Source: UBA964 sp037444685
Lineage (GTDB): Bacteria; Pseudomonadota; Gammaproteobacteria; Steroidobacterales; Steroidobacteraceae
Direction: 5' to 3'
DNA: 64,000 nucleotides
Assembly: GCA_037444685.1 (NCBI GenBank)
Contig: JBBILX010000004.1
Coordinates: 62,001-126,000 of the forward strand
The first letter of the stretch is position 1, and each line of letters begins with the position of its first letter. The notes under the pieces were generated by a model, which saw only the letters and a program-made list of their open reading frames with translations, had not been told where the DNA came from and searched no databases. The position numbers and the translations under genes are program-made. Positions 46,870-55,642 of this stretch are shown in pieces.

Positions 46870-48060
46870 TCAGGGCGCCGGCGCGGCCGCGGCGGCGGGA
46901 GCGCGGGCGGCCTCTTCCATCGGCACGACGGTCGGCGCCACCGGCATGCCTGGGAAGAAGATCTTGCGCACGCCATTGACGACCACGCGATCGCCGGGCG
47001 CGAGGCCCTGCTCGACGATGCGCAGCCCGTCGGACCGGCCCCCGAGCACGACATCGCTACGCTGGGCGAGCTTGTCGTCGCCGACGACGAAGACGTACTT
47101 GCGGTCCTGGTCGGTCAGCACCGCACGCTCGTCGATCAGCAGCGCGTCGCGCTCACCGCCACCCCTCAGCTGCACACGCGCGAACAGTCCCGGCGTGAAC
47201 ACGCCGTCGCGATTCGACAGTTCGGCCCGGGCACGGATCGTGCCGGTACCAGGGTCGAGCGCATTGTCGACGAACACCATGCGCCCCTCGTGCGGATAGC
47301 CCTGCTCGTCGGCGAGGCCGACGCGCACCGGGTTCGGCGCGTCACGCGAGCTCGGCCGCTCGCCGCGCCGAGCCATCGCCTGGTACTTGAGGTACATGCG
47401 CTCGTCGCCCTGGAACTCGACGTAGATCGGGTCCATCGAGACGATGGTCGTCAGCAGCGTCTCGCCGGCGCTCACGAGATTGCCGGGCCGGACGCGCGCC
47501 GAACTGACCACTCCAGCGATCGGCGCGGTGACCCGCGTGAATTCGAGCTGGAGGGCGGCCTGTCGTTGCTGCGCGCGCGCGGCCGCGAGGTCTGCCTCCG
47601 CCTGGCGCAGTTCCGCGCGCCGCGCCGCGAGTTCCTCGTCCGAGATCGCGCGTCCGGTCCTCAGCTTCTCGGCGCGGACGGCCTCAGTCCTCGCGAGCTC
47701 GGCGCGCGTCGCGGCGCGCTCGACGTTCGCGCGCGCACTGTCGAGGGCCGCGCGGTACTCGCGATCGTCGACCGTGAAGAGCAGCGCTCCCCTGGCCACG
47801 CGACTGCCTTCCCGAAAGTGCACCGCCGCGAGATAGCCGCTGACACGCGGCCGCAGCTCGACGGAGTCGACGGCGACGATGCGACCCTCGTACTGGTCCC
47901 ACTCGACGACCGGCCGGCGTAAGACCTCGGCCACGGTCACGGCGGGCGGTGGCAGCTGCGGCGGACCGCCCGGCGTGCAGGCGGCGAGCAGTGCGGCCAT
48001 GGCGACGACGAGCACCGGCAGGCGCGGGGGCGGTCGGTGACGGAACATCTCGACTGACAA
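46870..48060 (-). CDS. RND efflux periplasmic adaptor (membrane fusion protein)
   Basis: A 396-residue MexA/AcrA-type adaptor with a lipoprotein signal ending in LLAAC. It shows RVSGYLAAVHFREGSRVARGALLFTVDDREY (lipoyl half, shown by parts), an alpha-hairpin rich in Ala/Arg, and the second lipoyl/beta-barrel half (RVTAPIAGVVSSARVRPGNLVSAG). An alternative ATG at 48048 (MFRHRPPP) is possible. First gene of the efflux operon, divergent from glyQ. No local TetR regulator is adjacent. Confidence 0.93.
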   Translation of the reverse strand: MSVEMFRHRPPPRLPVLVVAMAALLAACTPGGPPQLPPPAVTVAEVLRRPVVEWDQYEGRIVAVDSVELRPRVSGYLAAVHFREGSRVARGALLFTVDDREYRAALDSARANVERAATRAELARTEAVRAEKLRTGRAISDEELAARRAELRQAEADLAAARAQQRQAALQLEFTRVTAPIAGVVSSARVRPGNLVSAGETLLTTIVSMDPIYVEFQGDERMYLKYQAMARRGERPSSRDAPNPVRVGLADEQGYPHEGRMVFVDNALDPGTGTIRARAELSNRDGVFTPGLFARVQLRGGGERDALLIDERAVLTDQDRKYVFVVGDDKLAQRSDVVLGGRSDGLRIVEQGLAPGDRVVVNGVRKIFFPGMPVAPTVVPMEEAARAPAAAAAPAP

Positions 48061-48133
48061 AGGCTCACCTCGGCCGCGGAGCGGCGGCGGGGCGCGCAGT
48101 GTAGCGCTACGCCGGGACCGAGTCGCCCCCGGC

Positions 48134-48139
48134 TATACT
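48134..48139 (+). promoter_or_regulatory. Candidate -10 box upstream of glyQ
   Basis: TATACT, one base off TATAAT, 44 bases before the glyQ ATG; no convincing -35 at the expected distance. Confidence 0.3.
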
Positions 48140-48182
48140 TCGCGGCTTGCCCGCTCTCCACGCTCCCCGCGACGAGAACCTC

Positions 48183-49154
48183 ATGCCAACCCGCGAGCCC
48201 GCCGCACAGCTGTCCTTTCAGGAGCTGATCTTCGCGCTGCAGAAGTACTGGTCCGATCAGGGCTGCGTCGTCCTGCAACCCTACGACATGCCCATGGGCG
48301 CGGGCACGTTCCATACCGCAACCTTCCTGCGCGCGGTCGGCCCCGAGCCGTGGAATGCGGCCTATGTCCAGCCTTCGCGCCGTCCGACCGACGGCCGCTA
48401 TGGTGACAACCCGTTCCGCCTCCAGCGCTACTACCAGTTCCAGGTCGTGATGAAGCCCTCGCCGCTCGACATCCTCGACCGCTACGTCGACTCGCTGCGT
48501 ATGCTCGGCTTCGATCCGCTGACGCACGACATCCGCTTCGTCGAGGACAACTGGGAATCGCCGACGCTCGGTGCGTGGGGACTTGGCTGGGAAGTCTGGC
48601 TGAACGGCATGGAGATCACGCAGTTCACGTACTTCCAGCAGGTGGGCGGCCTCGACTGCCGGCCCGTCACCGGCGAGATCACCTACGGCCTCGAGCGGCT
48701 CGCGATGTACCTGCAGGGCGTCGAGAGCGTTTACGACATCGTCTGGACCACCGGTCCGCAGGGCCCCGTGACCTACCGCGACGTCTATCACCAGAACGAG
48801 GTCGAGCAGTCGGCGTACAACTTCGAACATGCCGACACGACCGCACTGTTCCGTCATTTCGACGAACACGAGGCGGCCTGCAACGCGCTGCTGGCAGCGA
48901 AACTCGCGCTACCGGCCCACGAGCAGATGCTCGCCGCCTCGCACACCTTCAACCTGCTCGATGCGCGCCGCGCGATCTCGGTGACCGAGCGGCAGCGCTT
49001 CATCCTGCGCGTGCGCACGCTCGCGCGCGCGGTCGCCGAGGCCTACTACGCGAGCCGCGAGGCTCTAGGCTTTCCGATGGGCGACGCGTCCGGTCAAATG
49101 CCGACCGCGGACGGCACGGCACGGGCGAGCACCGCAGCGGGGGGCGGCGCATGA
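48183..49154 (+). CDS. glyQ: Glycyl-tRNA synthetase alpha subunit
   Basis: A 323-residue catalytic subunit of the alpha2beta2 glycyl-tRNA synthetase of bacteria. Class II motifs: FQELIFALQKYWSDQGC, GAGTFHTATFLR, PWNAAYVQPSRRPTDGRYG with the motif 2 Arg, and GEITYGLERLAMYLQGV (motif 3). The last 20 residues (Ala/Thr/Gly) are a nonconserved tail. Coupled to glyS by an ATGA overlap. GACGAGA precedes ATG 48183. Confidence 0.97.
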   Translation: MPTREPAAQLSFQELIFALQKYWSDQGCVVLQPYDMPMGAGTFHTATFLRAVGPEPWNAAYVQPSRRPTDGRYGDNPFRLQRYYQFQVVMKPSPLDILDRYVDSLRMLGFDPLTHDIRFVEDNWESPTLGAWGLGWEVWLNGMEITQFTYFQQVGGLDCRPVTGEITYGLERLAMYLQGVESVYDIVWTTGPQGPVTYRDVYHQNEVEQSAYNFEHADTTALFRHFDEHEAACNALLAAKLALPAHEQMLAASHTFNLLDARRAISVTERQRFILRVRTLARAVAEAYYASREALGFPMGDASGQMPTADGTARASTAAGGGA

Positions 49155-51247
49155 GCACACGCGACTTCCTGTTCGAGCTCGGCACCGAGGAACTGCCTCC
49201 CAAGGCGCTCCGCGATCTCGAATCGGCGCTGCGCGATCACGTCGTCGCCTCGCTCGCGGCCGCCGGACTCGGCCACGGCGGCGTCGAATCATTCGCGACA
49301 CCTCGACGCCTCGCGCTGCTGGTTCGCGCGCTCGCCACCGAGCAGCCACGGCAACAGGTCAGGCGGCGCGGCCCGCCGGTACAGGCCGCCTTCGACGCGA
49401 ACGGAGCACCGACCCGTGCCGCGAGCGCGTTCGCCGTAAGCTGTGGTGTGCCGGTCGCGGCCCTCGAACGCGTGCGCGAGGGCAAGGGAGAGTTCCTCTA
49501 CTTCAGCGGCGAGAAGCCGGGTGCGAGCACGGTCTCGCTGCTGCCCGGCTTCGTGCAGGCCGCGCTCGACGCGCTGCCGGTCCCGAAGCGCATGCGCTGG
49601 GGAGCCGGCAGCGCCGAGTTCGTGCGGCCCGTGCACTGGGTCGTCATGCTGTTTGGCAGCGAAGTCGTCGAGGCCACGCTGCTCGGGGTGCGCAGCGGAC
49701 GCAGCACGCGCGGCCACCGTTTCATGGCACCCTCCGCCATCGAGCTCGCCGCACCCGCCGACTATGCCGAGGCGCTGCGCGACCGCGGCAAGGTCATCCC
49801 CGACTTCGCCGCCCGTCGCGAACGGATCCGCAGCGAAGTCGAGCGACGCGCCGCGGCGCGCGGTGCCCGGGCCATCCTCTCCGAGGCGCTGCTCGACGAA
49901 GTGACCGCCCTGGTCGAGTGGCCGGTCGCGATCGAGGGCGGCTTCGAGGCGCGCTTCCTCGAGCTGCCGCGCGAGGTGCTGATCTCGACGCTGCAGGATC
50001 ACCAGCGCTACTTTCCGCTCGAGACCCCGGACGGCCGACTGCTGCCGACCTTCCTGGCCGTCAGCAATCTCGAGAGCCGCGATCCGGCGCAGGTCCGCGC
50101 CGGCAACGAGCGTGTCGTGCGGCCGCGTCTCGCCGATGCCGAATTCTTTTACCGGCAGGACCTCAAGGCCCCGCTCGCGAGCCGCGCCGCGGCACTGGAC
50201 GGTGTGACCTTCCAGGCGAGGCTCGGCTCGATCGGAGACAAGAGCCGGAGAATCGAGTCACTTTCAGCATCAATAGCGTCGAAAATAGGTGCAGATGTTT
50301 CTTTGACGAAACAATGCGCGCGGCTCGCCAAGTGTGATCTCGTCAGCCAGATGGTCGGTGAGTTCCCTGAGCTGCAGGGCATCATGGGCAGCTATTACGC
50401 GGCCGCGGATGGACTGCCGGCCGAGCTCGCGCAGGGGATCCGCGAGCATTATCTGCCGCGCGGCGCCGGCGATGCGCTACCGGCCACGCGCGTCGGACTC
50501 GCGGTCGCGCTGGCCGACCGGCTCGATACGCTCGCGGGCATCTTCGCGATCGGCCAGAAGCCGACCGGCGCGAAGGACCCTTTCGGTCTGCGCCGCGCCG
50601 CGATCGGTGTGCTGCGGCTGCTGATCGAGCTGCGCATCGACCTCGATCTGCGCGGTTGCATCGACGAGGCGGTCGCCGCCCAGCCGGTGCGCAGCGAGAC
50701 CGCAGCCGACGAGGTGCATCAGTACATCCTCGAGCGCTTGCGCGCCTATTACCTCGAGCGTCGGCCCGGCGACGCGGCCGGGTCCGAGTTCACGACCAGC
50801 AGCGACCAGCTCGATGCCGTGCTCGCCGCCGCACCGCGCTCACCACTCGACCTCGACGCACGCCTGCGCGCGCTCGCTGGATTCCTCGGCGAGCCAGCGG
50901 CGGCGGCGCTGACGGCCGCGAACAAGCGCATCGCCAACATCCTGCGCAAGTCGCAGGCCGGTCCCGCGACGCGCGTCGACCACGCGCTGCTGCGCGAGCC
51001 GGCCGAGCGGGCGCTGGCGGCCGCCGTGGAACGCTGCCGTGGTCCCGTCGAGCAGGCCCTGGCGCGGCGCGATTACGCCGCTGCGCTCGCCGAGCTCGCG
51101 ACGCTGCGCAGCGACGTCGACGCGTTCTTCGATGCCGTCATGGTCAACGACCCCGAGCCGTCACTGCGTGCGAATCGCCTCGCGCTGCTCGGCGAGATCG
51201 CGGATCTGTTCGGCCGGATCGCCGACCTGTCCCGCCTGCCAGGCTGA
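49151..51247 (+). CDS. glyS: Glycyl-tRNA synthetase beta subunit
   Basis: A 698-residue tRNA-binding subunit. It starts MSTRDFLFELGTEELPPKAL, a family hallmark, with GRSTRGHRFMAP, LQDHQRYFPLE, GVTFQARLGSIGDKSRRIE, MGSYYAAADG and DPFGLRRAAIGVLRLL (HD-like domain), then the C-terminal DALR-type anticodon domain (ANKRIANILRKS). Length is normal. Codons 50251-50315 are unusually AT-rich and include ATA, but the protein motif is continuous. Confidence 0.96.
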   Translation: MSTRDFLFELGTEELPPKALRDLESALRDHVVASLAAAGLGHGGVESFATPRRLALLVRALATEQPRQQVRRRGPPVQAAFDANGAPTRAASAFAVSCGVPVAALERVREGKGEFLYFSGEKPGASTVSLLPGFVQAALDALPVPKRMRWGAGSAEFVRPVHWVVMLFGSEVVEATLLGVRSGRSTRGHRFMAPSAIELAAPADYAEALRDRGKVIPDFAARRERIRSEVERRAAARGARAILSEALLDEVTALVEWPVAIEGGFEARFLELPREVLISTLQDHQRYFPLETPDGRLLPTFLAVSNLESRDPAQVRAGNERVVRPRLADAEFFYRQDLKAPLASRAAALDGVTFQARLGSIGDKSRRIESLSASIASKIGADVSLTKQCARLAKCDLVSQMVGEFPELQGIMGSYYAAADGLPAELAQGIREHYLPRGAGDALPATRVGLAVALADRLDTLAGIFAIGQKPTGAKDPFGLRRAAIGVLRLLIELRIDLDLRGCIDEAVAAQPVRSETAADEVHQYILERLRAYYLERRPGDAAGSEFTTSSDQLDAVLAAAPRSPLDLDARLRALAGFLGEPAAAALTAANKRIANILRKSQAGPATRVDHALLREPAERALAAAVERCRGPVEQALARRDYAAALAELATLRSDVDAFFDAVMVNDPEPSLRANRLALLGEIADLFGRIADLSRLPG
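50251..50315 (+). other. AT-rich, rare-codon patch inside glyS
   Basis: Sixty-five bases at about 38% G+C within a gene that is otherwise near two thirds. Codons include ATA twice, TCA three times, GTT, TCT, AAA, CAA. Translation stays in frame and matches the family, so it is not an insertion. Confidence 0.7.
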
Positions 51248-51265
51248 CGTCCGGGATCGTCGACC

Positions 51266-51991
51266 ATGCAACTGCTGCGCTCGGCGCTGTTCACGGTCTG
51301 GCTGTTCGTCTGGACGTTCACGTATGCGGTCTTCTTCGTGATCGTCAGCACGGTCCTGCCGATCCGTGCGCGCTTCGCACTCGCGCGCGGCTACGCCCGC
51401 TCGGTGCTCGCCGTGCTGGCGCGGCTGTGCGGACTCCGTCATGAGGTGCGCGGCCTCGAGCGGATCCCCGCCGAACCGCATGTGACGCTCTGGAAGCATT
51501 CGTCGGCCTGGGAGACCATCGCCCAGTTCGTCATTGGCGGCCCGCAGACGCTCGTGCTCAAGCGGGAGCTGATGTGGCTGCCGTTCTTCGGCTGGGGCCT
51601 CGCGCAGCTGCGCATGATCCCGATCGACCGCAGCGCCGGCGCGTCAGCCGTCAATCTCGTCGTCGCCGTCGGCGAGCAGCGTCTGCGCGAGGGACTCTCC
51701 GTGCTCGTCTTTCCCGAGGGCACGCGCGTGGCGGCGGGCGAGACGCGCAAGTACGGCGTCAGTGGCGCGCTGCTCGCGAGCCGCGCCGATTGCCGCGTCG
51801 TTCCCGTCGCTCATGACGCCGGCTACTATTGGCCGCGTCGCGGCCTGCTCAAGCGCCGCGGCCTGATCACGGTGTCGATCGGGCCGCCGATCGAGGCCGC
51901 CGGGCGCGATCCGCGCGAGATCAACGCCGAGGCCCAGCAGTGGATCGAGCAGGAGATCAAGCGGATCCGCGCGGCCAAACCGTCACCCTGA
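51266..51991 (+). CDS. plsC: 1-acyl-sn-glycerol-3-phosphate acyltransferase
   Basis: A 241-residue membrane enzyme that makes phosphatidic acid from lysophosphatidate. N-terminal hydrophobic anchor (LFTVWLFVWTFTYAVFFVI). The catalytic HX4D-type box reads KHSSAWE, with Glu in the acidic position; the glycerol-phosphate site is VFPEGTR. It follows glyS by 18 bases, the same pairing as near the origin of pseudomonads as I recall it. Confidence 0.92.
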   Translation: MQLLRSALFTVWLFVWTFTYAVFFVIVSTVLPIRARFALARGYARSVLAVLARLCGLRHEVRGLERIPAEPHVTLWKHSSAWETIAQFVIGGPQTLVLKRELMWLPFFGWGLAQLRMIPIDRSAGASAVNLVVAVGEQRLREGLSVLVFPEGTRVAAGETRKYGVSGALLASRADCRVVPVAHDAGYYWPRRGLLKRRGLITVSIGPPIEAAGRDPREINAEAQQWIEQEIKRIRAAKPSP

Positions 51992-51998
51992 GCGGCGC

Positions 51999-52898
51999 GT
52001 GGCCGCGGCGAGCGCCACCCAGGACCATGCCGCGCTCGGCGAGATCGCGCGCCGCTGGGTCGGCGAGTTCGACAATCATCGCCAGGTACGAAGCCACATC
52101 GGGCGCGGACCGCCGAGCGCACCCGAGCTCACTCGCGAACGTCGCCGGATGTCGGTACACCGGCTCGATGCGCCGCAGTTCGGCTCGACGGTGCTGTACT
52201 TCGAGGAAATGCGCGAGACCTCACCCGGGCTCGCGCATCGGCAGCGCGTGGTGACGCTGGTCGTCGACCCGGATTCCGGCCAGGTCCGCGCCGAGCAGTG
52301 GTTCTTCAACGGGGGCTCCACCTACGACCGCGGGCCCCTCGAGCCGGCCGCGGTCGCGGGCCTGCGAGTACGACCACGAGATCGACGGTCGCGTCTACGC
52401 GGAATTCGACATGCTGCTCTACGCCGATCAGCTCTGGTACGGCGACCGGAGCCTGCGCGTGCGCGACGGTTCGGTCCGCGGCGAGATCGACGGGTTCAGC
52501 TGGCTGCTGTTCGATCGCCGCGAGAAGGCGTCGGCGCTGCCCGCGATCGCGAGGCAGCAAGGCGTCTGGCGCGGCGTGTCCCGTTCGGCGAGCCGCCGCA
52601 GCGCATCGACTCTTACGGCGAGGTGAGCGACGGCCGGATCTGGTTCGCGAACGAGCGCCTCGAAGGCTGGAGCATGGACGTTCCAGGGGACCCCTCTGGC
52701 CGCGGCGCCGTGCTCGTGATGACCTACACGGACGGTTCCGGACAGAGTGTCTATGAGATCATCACGCGCAGCGAGGATGGCTCGCGCGCGACACAGTATC
52801 TCGCGCAAGGTCGCCTGCTGCGGCGCACGCTGATCGACGAAGAGAAGGTCACGGACGACCGGCGCGCCTGGGACGCCGCCGGAAACGCTCGCCCCTGA
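51999..52898 (+). CDS. CpcT/CpeT-like protein with an apparent compensated double frameshift
   Basis: The frame from GTG 51999 to 52898 is open (299 residues), but residues about 124-192 are Arg-rich and look like shadow translation. In the +1 frame the same bases (about 52371-52580) read sensibly: EYDHEIDGRVYAEFD, LLYADQLWYGDRSLRVRDGS, FSWLLFDRREKASALPAI. One extra base near 52367 (GGGCCTGCG) and one missing near 52575 would join ends and middle into one protein. The N-terminal RRWVGEFDN and the VVTLVV-QWFFN segment recall CpcT/CpeT lyase-fold proteins, which outside cyanobacteria have no known role. Family call tentative. Confidence 0.5.
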   Translation: MAAASATQDHAALGEIARRWVGEFDNHRQVRSHIGRGPPSAPELTRERRRMSVHRLDAPQFGSTVLYFEEMRETSPGLAHRQRVVTLVVDPDSGQVRAEQWFFNGGSTYDRGPLEPAAVAGLRVRPRDRRSRLRGIRHAALRRSALVRRPEPARARRFGPRRDRRVQLAAVRSPREGVGAARDREAARRLARRVPFGEPPQRIDSYGEVSDGRIWFANERLEGWSMDVPGDPSGRGAVLVMTYTDGSGQSVYEIITRSEDGSRATQYLAQGRLLRRTLIDEEKVTDDRRAWDAAGNARP

Positions 52899-52905
52899 GC
52901 GCGAC

Positions 52906-53529
52906 TCAGCGCGTGTCGACCGCGCGCCGCAGCGAGAACGCGCCGCGCAGTTCGCCGAGTTCGTAGCCGGTCGCCGCGTCGTGCGGGTAGGCCGCGGCGA
53001 GCGCCGCGCGCAGCTCCTCCGATTGCTGCGCCGTCGCACCATGGCAGGCGAGACAGAGTGGCCCCGTGACGATCGCTCGCAGGTAACGGTATGCGTCGCC
53101 CTGCGGTTCGCGAACTCGTGTCGCGAAGGCAAGCCGCTCCGGTGGTTCGCCGGCGCGCACGCGCCGCTCGAGTTCCTGCAACGCGAATTGTTCCCAGGCA
53201 TCGGCCTGGCCCGTGAACGGATTGCGCACCCGCGTACCGACCCGACGCACCTGCCAGCCACTCTCGCGCGACAGGCGACTCGCGATGGCCGGCGCCTCGT
53301 TCTGGCAGATCCCGATCGCGGCCACGGGGCCGCCTTCGGCCATCGCCGACTGCAACCTCGCAGTCAGCTCGGCGCCGAGCCGATCGGCGATGCGGGCCGC
53401 CTCGGCGACGACCTCCGACGGCACGGCTGGCGGCTGGTCGGCCCCCGGAGCGCCCGCGGGCGGTGCCGCGACGGTCGAGGCGCAGCCGGCCAACGTGAGA
53501 GCGAGCAGGGCGGATAGAGGCTTGCTCAT
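52906..53529 (-). CDS. DUF3365 (Tll0287-like) haem-binding lipoprotein
   Basis: A 207-residue exported protein. Lipobox LTLAGC near residue 15, a Pro/Ala linker, then the DUF3365 domain: CQNEAPAIASRLS, RRVGTRVRNPFTGQADAWEQ, and a c-type haem motif CLACHG near residue 165. The family is a PAS-like sensor or redox module. It is a single gene ending 8 bases from the convergent CpcT-like gene and diverging from the DUF167 gene 18 bases away. Confidence 0.82.
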   Translation of the reverse strand: MSKPLSALLALTLAGCASTVAAPPAGAPGADQPPAVPSEVVAEAARIADRLGAELTARLQSAMAEGGPVAAIGICQNEAPAIASRLSRESGWQVRRVGTRVRNPFTGQADAWEQFALQELERRVRAGEPPERLAFATRVREPQGDAYRYLRAIVTGPLCLACHGATAQQSEELRAALAAAYPHDAATGYELGELRGAFSLRRAVDTR

Positions 53530-54191
53530 GGGGCGCACCTCGATACCATGGTAACGATGCGCACGCTGCGAATCCAGGTCAAGCCGAACGCCCTCGAGAG
53601 CTCCCTCGTTCCGCGCGACCACGGTACCTGGCTCCCAAGACTCACGGCGCCGCCGGTCGATGGCAAAGCCAATGCGGAACTGCTGCGCCTCGTCGCGGCG
53701 CACTTCGGGGTGCCGCGTGCACCTGTCGCGCGCAACCCGACCACGCTGACACCGGGAACCCTCAGGACAGCTCTGCGCTGTCGCGACAACAGTCCGGCAC
53801 CGTCGGCTGCAGCAGGCGGATCATCGAGCAGCTTTGCGCATAGGAACACCGCAAGCGGCATCGCGGCGATGCCGCCCGCATGGCCGGCGATGCCGGCGAG
53901 TGCCAGAGCCGCCCGGCGGCGAGCCGCGAGCAGCGCAGCGCAGGCCACCACGACGAGCCCCGCGAGCAGCATCGCGATCAGGGAGGTCGGCAGCAGTGCG
54001 GCGTACAGATAGAGCACGGTCGGGAGATCGGGCGAACCCGACTGACAGATCGATCGCCAGCTCGACCATCCGGCGCGGCTGTATTCGTCCCACCAGGCGC
54101 CCGTCCAGGCGGCCGCGAGCAGCAGCAAGCAGCCGGCGAGCGCGACGCGGCGATCGGCTCCGCCTGCGGAGAATCGTCCCGGCACCAGCAT
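53526..54191 (-). CDS. Small membrane protein, reading frame extended into DUF167
   Basis: I do not recognise the family. The first 130 residues look real: a hydrophobic helix at about 16-31 (VALAGCLLLLAAAWTGAWW), one at about 58-90 (LYAALLPTSLIAMLLAGLVVVACAALLAA) and one at about 98-120 (GIAGHAGGIAAMPLAVFLC). Beyond about 53790 the frame lies opposite the conserved part of DUF167 and looks like antisense translation (Ser/Arg-rich). The natural stop seems to have been lost, so the true product length is unclear. ATG 54191 has no strong ribosome site. Confidence 0.45.
   Translation of the reverse strand: MLVPGRFSAGGADRRVALAGCLLLLAAAWTGAWWDEYSRAGWSSWRSICQSGSPDLPTVLYLYAALLPTSLIAMLLAGLVVVACAALLAARRRAALALAGIAGHAGGIAAMPLAVFLCAKLLDDPPAAADGAGLLSRQRRAVLRVPGVSVVGLRATGARGTPKCAATRRSSSALALPSTGGAVSLGSQVPWSRGTRELSRAFGLTWIRSVRIVTMVSRCAP
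53548..54012 (+). pseudogene. DUF167 (YggU-family) gene with lost C terminus
   Basis: Residues 1-60 are good DUF167: IQVKPNALESSL, APPVDGKANAELLRLVAAHFGVPRAPV. The family then needs a G-x-x-S-R-x-K-x-V-x-I strand, but after about 53725 the frame reads unrelated Thr/Ala/Ser/Arg-rich sequence to a stop at 54012, mirroring the membrane gene on the other strand. The normal protein is about 95 residues. I read this as a gene truncated at its 3' end, with a readthrough tail. It may still be translated. Confidence 0.6.
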
Positions 54192-54246
54192 GTGCGCATT
54201 CGAACATGCCGCGACGACGGCGCGGAATACGGGTTTGCCGCTGCGC

Positions 54247-54945
54247 CTAAAGTGCGACGACGAGATTCACCGTGGTCAGCGTGTCGGTGCTGTCGAGGCC
54301 GGCCGGCGGGTCGGAGTTGTAGCGGACGCCGAGACCAAACGACAGCGCGAGGCGCCCGGTCATGCTGACCTGCAGCGCGAGATCGTTGCCGACGAAGGTG
54401 TTGGTCGAGCCCGACTCGACGACCAGCTTGTCGACGAGCTTCGTACTGGGCGTCAGCTGCTGCTCGTAGGCGAGCTGGCCGGTGGCGATCCCATCGCCAT
54501 CGGTCTCGCCGGTCACGGAATTCCTGCTGCGCCGGAAACCGGCACCGATCTGGCCGGAGAGCTTGGTGGTCTCGGTGTCGATGAACCGGTAGCCGAGACC
54601 CGTGCTGGCGCTCGCCTGATAGTCGAATCCGCTGAATTCGTCCTGCTCGTAACGGAGGCCGCCGAACCAGAAGCTGCGCTCGCTGATCTCGAAGTCCGAC
54701 TGCCAGAACGCGCCATAGCGCTCCGCGGTCAGGACGCTGTCGTTGCTGCTGCGCAGCGCCGCAAGGCCGAATCCATGCTTCCAGCGATCGAGCTCCGTGG
54801 CGAGATCGAGCTTGACGTTGGCCGTCTCGGTCTCGCTGTTGCCCCGCGCGAGCACGACGCCGACTTCGCCCTTGCCCTTCCATTCGGCTTGGGCGGCCGT
54901 CGCGGCGCCGGCGAGCAATGCAAGCATGACGGTCTGTCTGAGCAT
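54247..54945 (-). CDS. DUF481 (YdiY-like) outer-membrane beta-barrel protein
   Basis: A 232-residue exported protein. Signal peptide MLRQTVMLALLAGAATAAQA, then alternating beta strands with GEVGVVLARGNSETETANVKL (shown by part), WFGGLRYEQDEFSGFDYQ, GLGYRFID and the terminal strand TTVNLVVAL ending in a hydrophobic residue, as in DUF481 porin-like proteins. Twelve or so strands are expected. ATG 54945 follows AAGGATCC. Function unknown; likely outer membrane. Confidence 0.83.
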   Translation of the reverse strand: MLRQTVMLALLAGAATAAQAEWKGKGEVGVVLARGNSETETANVKLDLATELDRWKHGFGLAALRSSNDSVLTAERYGAFWQSDFEISERSFWFGGLRYEQDEFSGFDYQASASTGLGYRFIDTETTKLSGQIGAGFRRSRNSVTGETDGDGIATGQLAYEQQLTPSTKLVDKLVVESGSTNTFVGNDLALQVSMTGRLALSFGLGVRYNSDPPAGLDSTDTLTTVNLVVAL

Positions 54946-55003
54946 GATGCGGGATCCTTCTGGTCGTAGATCTTGAAACGGTCCTCTGGGGCCTGCGGGC
55001 GCG

Positions 55004-55561
55004 TTACTGCCCGAGAAAGGGCAACGCAAAGTCCTTGTGCGTGCGGAGCTCGTCGTCGCTGAGGCCACAGAGTTCATGCGGAAACACGAGCCACTGCTCG
55101 GTCTCGTGAACGAAGAAATCGGGCTGCACGCGCGTGAGGTTACGCGAGGGTTTGTAATAGACGGTCGCGATGCGGATCTGCTCGGGCAGATTTCGACGGC
55201 AGCGCTGCGCGAGTTCGCCGAGCAGCGCCTCTAGGCTGCACCCGGAATCGAATACGTCGTCGATGAGCAGCAGTCGGTCCTCGGCATTGAGCCGCGAGAC
55301 GAGATAGTCGATGCCGTGGATACGCACGGTCTTCCTGCGCTGCTCGATCCCCGCGTAGGCGGAGGTGCGAATCGCGATGTGATCGGTCGCCACGCCGCGG
55401 AACTCGAGCAGCTCCTGGACCGCGATGCCGACCGGTGCCCCGCCGCGCCAGACACCGACGAGGAAGGTCGGGCGAAAGCCGCTGTCGAGGATCCGCGCGC
55501 CGAGCGCAAACGGGTCGCGCAGCAGCTCTTCGGCGGAAATGAAGCGTTTGTCGGCGGTCAT
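55004..55561 (-). CDS. Purine phosphoribosyltransferase (hypoxanthine-type)
   Basis: A 185-residue type I PRTase. The PRPP loop LLLIDDVFDSGCSLEALL is clear, with GVWRGGAPVG as the pyrophosphate loop and the flexible-loop segment RTSAYAGIEQRR. It salvages hypoxanthine, guanine or xanthine to nucleotides. The C terminus (FPHELCGLSDDELRTHKDF) differs from E. coli Hpt and matches the proteobacterial xanthine/guanine-like group I know from genomes near gyrB, so base specificity is uncertain. Confidence 0.88.
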   Translation of the reverse strand: MTADKRFISAEELLRDPFALGARILDSGFRPTFLVGVWRGGAPVGIAVQELLEFRGVATDHIAIRTSAYAGIEQRRKTVRIHGIDYLVSRLNAEDRLLLIDDVFDSGCSLEALLGELAQRCRRNLPEQIRIATVYYKPSRNLTRVQPDFFVHETEQWLVFPHELCGLSDDELRTHKDFALPFLGQ

Positions 55562-55642
55562 CGCGAGAGTTTGCCAAACGCTTCGCCGGCGCGCACAGTC
55601 ACGTGGCGGGACGACTCACCGAGGCTCGCTGGAGGATCGACG

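Noticed and set aside
50251..50315. Insertion-sequence scar in glyS
   Set aside because: No repeats or target duplication, and the reading frame and family motif are continuous.
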